From the NCBI RefSeq assembly GCF_004341165.1, contig NZ_SLZR01000001.1, positions 310,001 through 374,000 on the forward strand: DNA of 64,000 nucleotides, in the 5' to 3' direction. This DNA comes from Reinekea marinisedimentorum. Its GTDB lineage: Bacteria; Pseudomonadota; Gammaproteobacteria; Pseudomonadales; Natronospirillaceae. Under the pieces are notes generated by a model that saw only the letters and a program-made list of their open reading frames with translations, was not told the origin of the DNA and did not search any database. Position 1 is the first letter of the stretch. Each line of letters opens with the position of its first letter. The position numbers and the translations under genes are program-made. This document shows, in pieces, positions 22,473 through 31,800 of this stretch.

Positions 22473-22928
22473 CTAAAGGAAGCGGCGGGCCTTCAGGTAG
22501 TGCCGCTTCCAGTAGATGTTGTCGAGACTGGAGCGGATAACACCCTTCGAGGTGGACGCATGAATAAAGGTGTTGTCGCCCAGATATATACCGGCATGCA
22601 GCTGTTTGCTGCTGGTTTGAAAGAACACCACATCACCGGCACTCAGCTGGTCACGCCGTATCGGCTCACCGTGTTTTACCTGCTGCTCGGTAGTTCGCGG
22701 TATCGTTTGCTGAAAGGCTTCCCAGTAGGTCAACTTGATAAAACCGGAGCAGTCAAAGCCGTTTTCATCCATGCCACCGTATTGGTAGGGCACGCCCTGA
22801 TATCTGGAATACACCTCAACCAGCGGGGCCTGTTGCCCGCCCGGCCGCTCGGTGCTAACCGTTGTGCTCTGCATCGAGGCACAGCCATTGATCAGTAATA
22901 CGATGGTGCAAAGAATAAAAAACCGCAT
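22473..22928 (-). CDS. NlpC/P60 family lipoprotein (peptidoglycan endopeptidase)
   Basis: A small 151-residue lipoprotein: signal with lipobox INGC (Cys16), then a single NlpC/P60 domain. The catalytic triad is complete: Cys60 in FDCSGF, His111 in QLHAGIYLG and His123 in FIHAST. Such enzymes cut D-Glu/mDAP peptide bonds in the cell wall. The length and lipobox resemble NlpC or MepS (Spr)-type enzymes of the outer membrane. It is convergent with the LEA2 gene 17 bp away. Confidence 0.9.
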   Translation of the reverse strand: MRFFILCTIVLLINGCASMQSTTVSTERPGGQQAPLVEVYSRYQGVPYQYGGMDENGFDCSGFIKLTYWEAFQQTIPRTTEQQVKHGEPIRRDQLSAGDVVFFQTSSKQLHAGIYLGDNTFIHASTSKGVIRSSLDNIYWKRHYLKARRFL

Positions 22929-23031
22929 CAGCCCGCCAGGTAAAAAGTTGAATAATTAATAGCAGATGTCTTTGGTTTGCGCCTGTCTTCTGCTGTGTTT
23001 TTGTTCCCGCGCGGCCAAGACTTCCGTCTAA

Positions 23032-23045
23032 GAGACTAAGGTCTC
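23032..23045. promoter_or_regulatory. GAGAC-TAAG-GTCTC inverted repeat upstream of acs
   Basis: A perfect 5-bp inverted repeat 68 bp before the acs start. It is a candidate activator site, for instance for the CrbR regulator encoded nearby, but the CrbR target sequence is not something I can confirm. Confidence 0.35.
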
Positions 23046-23112
23046 ATTGAGAAAAAAGCGACCTCTTCCAAAATAGATTCATCAATCCCACATAAAAATA
23101 ACAGGGGTCAGC

Positions 23113-25056
23113 ATGAGTTCAGATCTATACCCAGTACCGGCAAATATTCAGCAAAGAGCAAAGGTTAATAACGAGCAATACCTGGAAATGTACCAGCGTT
23201 CTATGGACGACAACGAAGGCTTTTGGGCCGAGCATGGCCAGCGCCTGGATTGGTTTAAGCCGTACAGCCAGGTGAAGGATGTCAGCTTCGATAAATCCAA
23301 TCACCGCATTCGCTGGTTTGCCGATGGTGAGTTAAACGTTGCCTACAACTGCATTGATCGCCACCTGGAAACACGCGGCGATCAAACCGCCATTATCTTT
23401 GAGGGGGATGACCCTTCGGTTGACCAGCACATCAGCTATCGGCAGCTGCATGAGCACGTCTGCCGCATGGCCAATGTTCTGAAATCGATGGGCGCAAAGA
23501 AGGGTGACCGCATTACCATCTACATGCCGATGATCCCGGAAGCGGCTTACGCCATGCTGGCCTGTGCCCGCATCGGCGCGATTCATTCGGTGGTCTTTGG
23601 TGGCTTTTCACCCGATGCATTGGCTGGCAGGATCGAAGACTGTGGATCGTCCATCGTCATCACCGCCGATGAAGGCTTGCGCGGTGCCAAGTCGGTCGCG
23701 TTGAAAGACAACGTTGATAAAGCCCTGGAAAAAGACGGCACCCAGTGCGTGCAGCATGTGCTGGTGGTGCAGCATACCGCTCAGCCCGTGCAGTTCAACG
23801 AAGGCCGCGATGTTTGGTATCACGAGCGCAGTGCCACGGTAGAGGCGGACTGCCCGTGCGAACCGATGAACGCAGAAGACCCGCTGTTTATCCTCTATAC
23901 CTCCGGTTCGACCGGCAAGCCAAAGGGCGTGCTGCACACCACCGGTGGTTATCTGGTGTATGCCTCGATGACCCATGAGTACATCTTCGACTATCAGGAC
24001 GGCGATGTTTACTGGTGTACCGCCGATGTCGGCTGGGTGACCGGCCACAGCTATATCATTTACGGGCCACTGGCGAACGGTGCCATCACCCTGATGTTTG
24101 AAGGTGTACCAACCTACCCAACCGCCGCGCGCTTCGCGCAGGTGGTGGAAAAGCACAAGGTGAACATCCTTTACACCGCGCCAACCGCGATCCGTGCGCT
24201 GATGGCCAAGGGCGATGAAGCCACCGCCGGTGTCGATCTGTCCTCCCTGCAGCTGCTCGGCTCGGTAGGCGAGCCGATTAACCCGGAAGCCTGGGAGTGG
24301 TTCTACAAAGCCTTTGGCAACGAAAAATGCCCGATCATGGATACCTGGTGGCAAACCGAAACCGGCGGCATTCTGATTACGCCGTTGCCGGGTGCGACCG
24401 AGTTGAAACCCGGCTCGGCCACGCGGCCTTTCTTCGGGGTTTGTCCGGCGCTGGTGGATAACCAGGGGCGTATTCTGGAAGGTGCGGTTGAAGGCAACCT
24501 AGTCATGCTCGATAGCTGGCCCGGGCAGATGCGTTCGGTGTATGGCGATCACGAACGTTTTATTCAAACCTATTTCAGCACCTATGAAGGCACCTACTTC
24601 AGCGGCGATGGCGCGCGTCGTGATGAAGACGGCTATTACTGGATCACCGGCCGGGTCGACGATGTGCTCAATGTTTCCGGGCACCGACTGGGTACGGCAG
24701 AAATCGAAAGCGCGCTGGTGGCGCACCCGGCGGTTTCCGAGGCCGCCGTGGTGGGTTACCCGCATGATATTAAAGGCCAGGGCATCTACATTTATGTCAG
24801 CCCAATGGCCGGTATTTACCCGAGTGATGAACTCACCGCTGAGCTAAAAGCCTGGCTGAGACAGGAGATTGGCCCGATCGCCACACCAGATTTAATCCAG
24901 TGGGCCGATGGCTTGCCGAAAACCCGCTCCGGTAAGATCATGCGCCGTATTCTGCGCAAGATTGCCGCCAACGAGTACGACTCGCTGGGCGATACATCCA
25001 CCCTGGCTGACCCTTCGGTTGTTGATGTGTTGATTGACGAACGGATGAACCAGTAA
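23113..25056 (+). CDS. acs: Acetyl-CoA synthetase
   Basis: Acs activates acetate to acetyl-CoA via acetyl-AMP and is the high-affinity route for acetate scavenging. The 647-residue length matches. Motifs: P-loop-like [15 protein letters not shown], the [10 protein letters not shown] substrate loop, the hinge region with [21 protein letters not shown], and the acetylation-controlled lysine in [11 protein letters not shown] (Lys608). The neighbourhood supports an acetate-switch island: the two-component pair CrbR/CrbS, which activates acs in Vibrio and Pseudomonas relatives, lies 2-9 kb downstream. Confidence 0.98.
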   Translation: MSSDLYPVPANIQQRAKVNNEQYLEMYQRSMDDNEGFWAEHGQRLDWFKPYSQVKDVSFDKSNHRIRWFADGELNVAYNCIDRHLETRGDQTAIIFEGDDPSVDQHISYRQLHEHVCRMANVLKSMGAKKGDRITIYMPMIPEAAYAMLACARIGAIHSVVFGGFSPDALAGRIEDCGSSIVITADEGLRGAKSVALKDNVDKALEKDGTQCVQHVLVVQHTAQPVQFNEGRDVWYHERSATVEADCPCEPMNAEDPLFILYTSGSTGKPKGVLHTTGGYLVYASMTHEYIFDYQDGDVYWCTADVGWVTGHSYIIYGPLANGAITLMFEGVPTYPTAARFAQVVEKHKVNILYTAPTAIRALMAKGDEATAGVDLSSLQLLGSVGEPINPEAWEWFYKAFGNEKCPIMDTWWQTETGGILITPLPGATELKPGSATRPFFGVCPALVDNQGRILEGAVEGNLVMLDSWPGQMRSVYGDHERFIQTYFSTYEGTYFSGDGARRDEDGYYWITGRVDDVLNVSGHRLGTAEIESALVAHPAVSEAAVVGYPHDIKGQGIYIYVSPMAGIYPSDELTAELKAWLRQEIGPIATPDLIQWADGLPKTRSGKIMRRILRKIAANEYDSLGDTSTLADPSVVDVLIDERMNQ

Positions 25057-25063
25057 GAGCGTT

Positions 25064-25103
25064 GCAAGCGGATGCCGCAGTTTGACCTGAGGCATCCGCT
25101 TGC
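25064..25103 (+). other. Perfect 13-bp hairpin in the acs 3' region
   Basis: GCAAGCGGATGCC (25064-25076) pairs completely with GGCATCCGCTTGC (25091-25103) around a 14-nt loop, 8 nt after the acs stop. No T run follows, so it is more likely a 3'-end stabiliser or Rho-type signal than an intrinsic terminator. Confidence 0.65.
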
Positions 25104-25272
25104 TCTATCAGATCCTGGGGTTCGGCGCGTGGCGGCGAACCTTTAATTTCCTCTGTTATCCCCATCAGGCACAGCCCTGTTAACATCGCTCGTTTGCCGA
25201 TAGCCGGTATATCGCCTTTTCCCCTTTATTTGAATGTGCTTCAATTAGCCATCGTTTTTTAAGGGTAAAAGC

Positions 25273-25824
25273 ATGTCGAAATCTATTGCTGACCAGCTTC
25301 TCGGCCTGGGCCTGGCCGATAAAAAACAGGTTCAGAAAGATAAGGCTATGAAGCGCAAGCAGGATAAGCAGGCGCGTAAGCATAAGAATGAATCTGAAGA
25401 TGAAGCCAAAGTTGCGGCCGAAAAGGCCCGCAAAGAAAAGGCTGAAAAAGATCGCCAGTTAAATTTACAGCGTCAGAAGGCGGCCGAAGAAAAAGCCATT
25501 CTGGCGCAGGTGCGCCAGATGGTCGATCGTGCAAAGGTTGATTGTGGCAACGGCGAGGTTCGCTTTAACTTTGCAGACCGCTTCGATAACAAGGTGAAAG
25601 CGGTATATGTCACCGAACAGATTCAGGCCGATTTGGCTAAAGGCCGGTTGGCGATCGCCACGGTCGATGAGAAGTTCTTTGTCGTCACCCGTCAGGTGGC
25701 GGATAAGATTGCCGAACGCTCCGAGGCCAGCATCCTGTTTATCGCAGACACCCGCAAAGCAGACGAACCGGATGAAGACGATCCGTATAAAGACTTCGTT
25801 ATCCCAGATGATTTAATGTGGTGA
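25273..25824 (+). CDS. yaiL: DUF2058 (YaiL-like) nucleoid/polynucleotide-associated protein
   Basis: The N-terminus (MSKSIADQLLGLGLADKKQ) and the very basic, alanine/lysine-rich coiled coil up to residue ~85, followed by a compact domain with VRFNFADRF and FFVVTRQVADKIAER, are those of the YaiL/DUF2058 family. E. coli YaiL is described only as polynucleotide-associated, so function is open. 183 residues, normal length. A PLP enzyme gene begins 6 bp after its stop. Confidence 0.85.
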   Translation: MSKSIADQLLGLGLADKKQVQKDKAMKRKQDKQARKHKNESEDEAKVAAEKARKEKAEKDRQLNLQRQKAAEEKAILAQVRQMVDRAKVDCGNGEVRFNFADRFDNKVKAVYVTEQIQADLAKGRLAIATVDEKFFVVTRQVADKIAERSEASILFIADTRKADEPDEDDPYKDFVIPDDLMW

Positions 25825-25830
25825 GTATTC

Positions 25831-27069
25831 ATGAGCCAAGCTAAGGGTTTTACCAGCCGGATCGTTCATCACGATCGGTTGCAGGGTTTTACAGATGGTC
25901 CGGTTCACGCACCGGTATACAACAGCGTGCCTTATGGCTACCAGAGCACTCAGGATCTGGTCGACGTGTTTCAGGGCGTGGCCACCGGGCAGGTGTATGC
26001 CCGTCAGGCGACACCGACAACCGAATCGCTGCAGTCTATGATTACTCAGGCTGAGCAGGGTGTCGGGACACTGGTTTTCGCCACCGGCATGGCCGCCATC
26101 AGTGCGGTGTTTTTCTCCATGCTCAAAGCCGGTGATCACCTGATTACCAGTCAGTACCTGTTTGGTAATACCCACAGCCTGATTAAAACAATGGAAGGCT
26201 TCGGCATTGAGGTTTCGTTTGTCGATACCACCGATGTTGCAGCCGTGGCTGCTGCCAAGCAGGAAAACACCCGTATGGTGTACACCGAAACCATTGCTAA
26301 CCCGGGTACGCAGGTTGCCGACCTGGCCGCCATTGGTGACTGGTGCGAATCGCAGGGTATTGTTTACTTTGTCGATAACACCATTACCTCCCCTTACCTG
26401 TTCCGGCCAAAGGCGGTGAAGGCCTCACTGGTGATGAACAGCCTGTCGAAGTACTTTTGTGGTCACGGCACGGTGCTGGGCGGTTCGGTTACCGATACCG
26501 GCCTGTTCAATTGGGAAACATACCCGCACATCTTTGCTGGCTATAAAAAGGGCGACCCGAAAAAATGGGCGCTGACGCAAATCAAGAAGAAGTCACTGCG
26601 CGATATGGGTGCCTCGCTGAGTTCTGATGCGGCCTTTCAGATTGCCGTCGGTGCGGAAACCATGGCACTGCGGATGGACCGGTCAAATTCGAATGCGCTG
26701 GCGCTGGCTGAATTGCTGGCGGCACATCCGAAGGTTGCAAGGGTGTATTACCCGGGGCTCGCGGCTCACCCGCAACACCAAACGGCGACAGAGCTGTTCA
26801 AGTCTTATGGCTCTATCCTGAGCTTTGATCTTGCAGAGGGCTTCGATTGTGCTGCCCTGCTGGATGATATCGACCTGATCATCAACGCCACCCACCTCGG
26901 CGACAACCGTACGCTGGCGCTGCCAATGGCCAGTACCATCTTTTTTGAGATGGGCGCGGAGAATCGGGCTAAGCTTGGTATTGGTGACCGTATGATTCGT
27001 TGTTCCATCGGCATTGAAGATACAGATGACCTGCTGACGGCGTTCTCTGAAGCACTCGACAGGCTCTAG
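25831..27069 (+). CDS. Cys/Met-metabolism PLP-dependent enzyme (trans-sulfuration family)
   Basis: A 412-residue fold-type I PLP enzyme of the cystathionine gamma-synthase group. The PLP lysine is in MNSLSKYFCGHG, preceded by YFVDNTITSPYLFRP (the Asp that holds the pyridine nitrogen) and the phosphate-binding GVGTLVFATGMAAIS. The YARQATPTTESLQSMI start is typical. I cannot separate cystathionine gamma-synthase, gamma-lyase, O-acetylhomoserine sulfhydrylase or methionine gamma-lyase by eye; the unusual cysteine/histidine next to the lysine (KYFCGHG) distinguishes it from classical MetB. Start ATG at 25831. Confidence 0.85.
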   Translation: MSQAKGFTSRIVHHDRLQGFTDGPVHAPVYNSVPYGYQSTQDLVDVFQGVATGQVYARQATPTTESLQSMITQAEQGVGTLVFATGMAAISAVFFSMLKAGDHLITSQYLFGNTHSLIKTMEGFGIEVSFVDTTDVAAVAAAKQENTRMVYTETIANPGTQVADLAAIGDWCESQGIVYFVDNTITSPYLFRPKAVKASLVMNSLSKYFCGHGTVLGGSVTDTGLFNWETYPHIFAGYKKGDPKKWALTQIKKKSLRDMGASLSSDAAFQIAVGAETMALRMDRSNSNALALAELLAAHPKVARVYYPGLAAHPQHQTATELFKSYGSILSFDLAEGFDCAALLDDIDLIINATHLGDNRTLALPMASTIFFEMGAENRAKLGIGDRMIRCSIGIEDTDDLLTAFSEALDRL

Positions 27070-27246
27070 TTACCAAAGGCCGTGCAGACACCACGGCTTC
27101 CTCCTTTTGCAGTGGTGACAGCCGCAGTCGAAAGGTAGACAATCGTTGGTTGTTAACCTTGCGGGCATGGATGGAATCCGGCCGGCAAGGGGCACAGCAG
27201 TATCGACAGATGAATTCACAAAACAATAACAGTAAGGAATAAGTCA

Positions 27247-27903
27247 GTGGATCGAGTTTTAATAGTTGATGACCACCCTCTGTTTCGCGATGCGCTCAAG
27301 CTTTCGTTAACGCAAAAGCCTGCCGAGCTGAATCTGTCGGGCCCAGGCCAGGTGAGTTTTGCTGCGTCACTGGAAGATGCGCTGAAGATCCTCTATGAGT
27401 CAGAGGGTATCGATCTGGTTCTGCTGGATTTACATCTGCCCGGTAACGATGGCTTTCTGGGTCTGCTGGAGCTGAGAAAGCTCTACCCGGCACTGGCGGT
27501 GCTGGTGATCTCGGGCAACGATGACCCAACGGTAGTTTCCAAGGCACGGGCCTGCGGCGCTGCCGGTTTCATATCAAAATCACTGGCCGCCGATACCATC
27601 GTGCACGCCGTAAAAGATGTTCTCGAAGGCGAAGAGTACTGGCCCGAGGGTGATGACGAAGTGGATACGGAGCTTTCTGATATCGCCACCCGGATCAATG
27701 AGCTAACCGATCAGCAGCTGCGGGTACTGCGTCACCTGCAGGTTGGGCGTCTGAACAAACAGATTGCTTACGATCTGGATATCTCTGAAGCGACCGTTAA
27801 GGCGCACGTAACTGCCATCTTCCGCAAGCTGAATGTGCTTAACCGCACCCAGGCCGTGATCATGGCCAATAAGCTGCACGTCGACCCGCCCATTACCGTT
27901 TAA
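27247..27903 (+). CDS. crbR: LuxR/NarL-type response regulator, CrbR (ErdR)-like
   Basis: A receiver domain with the acidic pair after VLIVDDH, phospho-acceptor Asp61 (LVLLDLHLPG) and Lys in ISKSLA is followed by a LuxR helix-turn-helix (LTDQQLRVLRHLQVGRLNKQIA ... ATVKAHVTAIFRKLNV). It starts with GTG at 27247. Presence next to acs and the symporter-kinase CrbS identifies it as the partner regulator that turns on acs during the acetate switch (known from Vibrio cholerae CrbR and Pseudomonas ErdR). The assignment rests on architecture plus context. Confidence 0.85.
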   Translation: MDRVLIVDDHPLFRDALKLSLTQKPAELNLSGPGQVSFAASLEDALKILYESEGIDLVLLDLHLPGNDGFLGLLELRKLYPALAVLVISGNDDPTVVSKARACGAAGFISKSLAADTIVHAVKDVLEGEEYWPEGDDEVDTELSDIATRINELTDQQLRVLRHLQVGRLNKQIAYDLDISEATVKAHVTAIFRKLNVLNRTQAVIMANKLHVDPPITV

Positions 27904-27927
27904 ACGATTGCTGATTTTCGGCCTGGT

Positions 27928-27948
27928 AAGTGACCAATTTGGTCACTT
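27928..27948. promoter_or_regulatory. Perfect 21-bp palindrome downstream of crbR
   Basis: AAGTGACCAA and its exact complement TTGGTCACTT flank a central T. No T run follows, so it is not a terminator of crbR. Its centre is 145 bp upstream of the GG of a sigma54-type promoter, the spacing expected of an enhancer site for a sigma54 activator. Confidence 0.7.
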
Positions 27949-28080
27949 CCCGTCGTGATCGTGCTTTTTAGATCCGACTGGATCGCATTTATTATTTCAC
28001 GCCCCACTCGCAAGTCTCTGAAACCTGCATGGCTTATGGCTTTCAGCGCCTGCATAGAAAACAACCTGATTCAAAAGTGA

Positions 28081-28097
28081 TTGGCACGGTTTTGGCA
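28081..28097 (+). promoter_or_regulatory. Strong sigma54-type promoter before a 68-aa gene
   Basis: TTGGCACGGTTTTGGCA: a perfect -24 box (TTGGCACG), GG and GC separated by 10 nt, and -12 box TGGCA. The start codon of the small gene follows 39 bp after the promoter, leaving a short leader. Confidence 0.75.
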
Positions 28098-28135
28098 AAT
28101 TCTGTAGGTAAAGTAACCTACTGTCGGAGCCCGAG

Positions 28136-28342
28136 ATGTCGAAGAAGCACGGGAATGTAATTCGCCTTTATGATGTTAAACCAGAGCTGGCATTGCAGCA
28201 TTTAAACCGTTCAACCGGTTTGAATTTTGAGGATATGCCACAGAGTCTGGCCGAATTGGTTACCGATCGCGGGGTTGCGGAGTTTGATTACGAAGACAAT
28301 GCGCCACCCATTCTGACAGATGTTGTGGCGATTCCCGGTTAG
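28136..28342 (+). CDS. 68-residue acidic small protein, unknown
   Basis: ATG at 28136 with GGAG 7 nt upstream. The product begins with a basic stretch (MSKKHGNVIRLYDVKPELALQHLNR is partly so) and becomes acidic (FEDMPQSLAELV, then EFDYEDNAPP). No signal peptide, membrane helix or cysteine. I do not recognise a family. What supports it as a gene is the promoter-RBS arrangement: a sigma54-type promoter 39 bp upstream, a 21-bp palindrome further up, and a hairpin exactly at the stop codon. It lies between crbR and crbS, so a role tied to the acetate switch or to carbon/nitrogen status is a hypothesis. Confidence 0.6.
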   Translation: MSKKHGNVIRLYDVKPELALQHLNRSTGLNFEDMPQSLAELVTDRGVAEFDYEDNAPPILTDVVAIPG

Positions 28343-28349
28343 ACCGGGA
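28333..28349. other. Hairpin with the UAG stop codon as its loop
   Basis: TCCCGGT (28333-28339) and ACCGGGA (28343-28349) form a perfect 7-bp stem; the three loop bases are exactly the TAG stop of the 68-aa gene. No T run on either side. Confidence 0.6.
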
Positions 28350-28356
28350 GTTAAGC

Positions 28357-28719
28357 TTAGGCCTGTTTTTTCGCTGACGTTGATCGGGCAGGCTGCACAA
28401 ATAGCTCATCGACGGTGAAGCTGTTGTTATCTGACTGCGATTGCAGGCTCATACTGGTGAGCTTGCCGGTCATTTTCAGATGGGCAATACCGGACAACAG
28501 AACCGAGCTGGAGGAGATGCTGCTGCGGTCGACACTGATCGCATGCTCGCCATTATCGTCATGCCAGTGCAGGAAGATTTCCACGTAGCCCTGACTGAGC
28601 TTTTTAAAGCGCAACCAAATGGCGACGTTGTAATCGCAATCCCATTTCATTCCTTTTCGCACATGCTGAGGGTTCAGTAACATGTGGCCGGGAATGTCGG
28701 TCAATTTTCTTCTTAGCAT
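28357..28719 (-). CDS. Hypothetical 120-residue protein
   Basis: Unrecognised. It starts MLRRKLTDIPGHML and appears as alternating beta strands (VAIWLRFKKL, YVEIFLHWHDD, VLLSGIAHLKMTG) with a basic tail ending in AKKQA; no signal peptide or membrane helix. An all-beta, PilZ- or lipocalin-like small domain is conceivable but I see no PilZ RxxxR/DxSxxG motifs. It is convergent with the 68-aa gene (14 bp apart) and downstream of nothing obvious, so its own promoter should lie in 28720-28862. Confidence 0.6.
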   Translation of the reverse strand: MLRRKLTDIPGHMLLNPQHVRKGMKWDCDYNVAIWLRFKKLSQGYVEIFLHWHDDNGEHAISVDRSSISSSSVLLSGIAHLKMTGKLTSMSLQSQSDNNSFTVDELFVQPARSTSAKKQA

Positions 28720-28862
28720 GACGATTCTCTAATCTAACCAGTATGACTTTATGCAGAAATTAACACAGAAACAGCCGACTGTTTCTCAGTTTAATCTCCG
28801 ATGTTGTACTTTGCGGAGCTATTTCACATTTCAGCAGGCTATCTCCTTAATTCATGATTGGA

Positions 28863-31800
28863 CTACGGGCTGTTGTGCGATTTGATCAACGCCCGCAAGG
28901 CACTCGGCTTGACCGGTTTCGCCAGATAGCCCATTCCGGCCTTTGAAGCCGATTGTTTAATATCCGATTCGGCATGGGCCGTCACCAGAATGGCCGGCAC
29001 CTCGCACTGCCAAACCTCTTTCAGTTCTGCATAGAGTGTAAAGCCGGTCAGTGTTTCACCAAGATGGTAGTCGATGATCAGGACATCGGGTTGCGGCTGG
29101 CAGACTGCCGCTTCCCGCGTCGTCGCCGAGGCAACGGCGCAGCCCCAGCCGGTTAAAAGCGTGGTCAGGGCATCAATATTCTGCTGATCGTTATCGATGA
29201 CCAGGATGGTCAGGTTCAGCTGATTCTTCTTAATGCCGGTTTTTACGGCCTTCTGTGGAGCGGCAATCTTCTGAACCGCCGACACAGGCACCGAGAGCTC
29301 AAAGCAGGAGCCTTTACCAGGGGTGGATTGCACGCGGATTGGATGATGCAGATACTGGCTGATCCGGCTGACCACACTCAAGCCCAGGCCGACGCCCTGA
29401 GCTTCCTGGCGGTGCTGATCCAGCCGGTTGAAGTCGAGGAATATGCGTTCCAGATCATCGGCTTCAATACCCAGCCCTGTATCCCAGATTTGAATGACTA
29501 CCTGGCCGCCGCGTTTGCGTGCCGCCAGCAATACCCCACCGCTGCGCGTGTACTTAATAGCATTGGACACCAGGTTCTGAATGATGCGCCGCAGTGGCCG
29601 GCTTTCGCTGCTGACAATGATGTCCGTTGGCCGTACCAGTAAGCGCAGGCTCTTCTCTTCGGCCACGGCAGAGAACTCATCCATGATCGACTGAAAGATC
29701 GAGGAAAGCTCTACCGGTTCGATAATTGGGTTCTGCGGGTTGCCATCGAGCTTGGCAATTTCCAGCAGGGTGGAGATCAGCTCTTCGGTGGTACGCAGTG
29801 AGCTCTCCAGCTTTGGCAGGATGTCGTCCTCTGCGTACTTTTCCAGCAACGCAGTGTTATAGAGCCGTGCCGCATTCAGCGGCTGCAGAATGTCGTGACT
29901 GGCCAGGGCCAGGAAGCGGGTTTTGCTTTCATTGGCCAGTTCAGCCTCGTTTTTGGCATCGAGAATCATCGACTCCGCGCGTTCTCGCTCGTTGATTTCC
30001 TCGCGCAGCTCCTTGTTGATCTTGCGGACTTCCTCGGTGCGCTCTTCCACCCGCTGTTCCAGGTTGGCCTTGGCTTCACGCAGTTCATCCTGAGCATGAA
30101 CGTACTCGGTGATGTCATTAAAGGTGGCCACAAAGCCGCCGCCGGGTAACGGATTCCCGCGTATTTCGGTCACACGACCATTGCTGCGCATACGGATAAA
30201 GCGGTGTGCCGTGCCCATGCGCAGGTGGGTCATGCGTTTGCGCACATGATCTTCGACCTCGCCGGGCCCGCACTCGCCACGTTCGGCGTTATAGCGGATC
30301 AGCTCTTCGATCGAGCTGCCAACCCGGATCATGTCCTTTGGATACTGGTACATTTCCAGGTACTTGCGGTTCCAGGCAACCAGCTTTTGTTCGCGGTCGA
30401 TCACCGAGACACCGTTGTCCAGATTCTCCAGCGTCGACGACAGCACCTGCTGGTTAAAATGGATCGCCTGGGTGGTTTCATCAAAGAAGTTAACCACATC
30501 CTCCAGGTGCAGCTTGCGGCCGGCCAGCGCCGAATGCATCATCGCCCGGGCCGAGCTGGCACCGATCACACCGGAGAGCTTGCGTTCGATGTAGCGGATG
30601 AAATCTGGCGAGGGCAGGTCACTGGCGTGAATATGGACGTGATGAACCCGCTCGAAATCACCGATCCACTGCTTGGTTTGCGCCATGCCGGCAAAGCGCT
30701 CCAGTACACTGACCAGCTCGCTGGCCCGCACATTGGGCTTTTTGTAATGAACATCTTCCTTCTGTCCGTGGTTGTCGGGTAACACATAGGCCGATGCCTG
30801 AAGCTGGTCGGTCAGGCTGGCGTTGGCCTGTCGGGAAAAGCGAACAAAGAAAAAGCAGTTCGCGGCCAGACTGAAAAACACCCCGTGTGACAGCGGGTCG
30901 CTGAATTGAAAGCCAAGCAGGTGTTCCGGCCGCAGCCAGCCTACGCCCAGTGGTCCGTTTTCCAGCAGGCTCATGGGGATCAGGCCATCGCGCGCCAGCA
31001 ACGGCACCAGCAGCGTCCAGAACCAGACCAGGCTGCCGCTGATCATGCCGGCATAGGCCCCGCTGGCATGCGCCTTACGCCAATAAAGGCCACCGATGAG
31101 CGCGGGGATCAGTTGTACGACCAGAGAAAAGGCCAGCAGGCCGGTGGCCGATAAGGCTTCGCTTTCGCTGAACAGTGCGTTGTAGCTCCAGGCCAGAAAG
31201 ATGACGACGCCAATAATGAAGCGGCGCATCGCCAGCAGCCACGGGCCGAGAACATTCTGGTCCGCCGATAGCCGCCGGTTAATAACAAAGGGCAACAGCG
31301 CATCGTTGCTCAGCATGGTGGAGAGGGTCAGTGTGGTGATTACGATCATCGCCATAGAGGCGGAAAAGCCACCAATAAAGACCAGAATGCTGAGCCAGGT
31401 CTGGCCGGTTACCTGCGGTAACAGCAGCACGAAGGTATCTGCATCCACACCGCTACCCTGAAACAGCCGCAGACCGGCCGCGGTGATCGGTAACACCGCC
31501 AGGCTGACGATGATCAGATAAGCCGGAAACAGCCAGCGTGCGGTCTTCAGGTGCTGGTGGTTGATGCTTTCAACCACCATAACGTGGAACTGACGGGGCA
31601 ATACCAGAATGGCACCGGAAGCCAGCAGCAGCTGGGTCAGGAAGCTTAAATCGACGCCCTGCCAGATAAACCGGTTGGTTGCGATCAGCTCACTGCGGAA
31701 CTCCGCCGGACCGCTGTAGAAAACGAAAATCACATAGGCTGCCAGCACCACCAGCGCTGCCAGCTTTACCAGCGATTCAAAGGCGATGGTCAGCATCATG

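Noticed and set aside
23032-23045. Assigning the GAGAC/GTCTC repeat as the CrbR site
   Set aside because: I know of no confirmed CrbR consensus, so it is listed only as an unassigned repeat.
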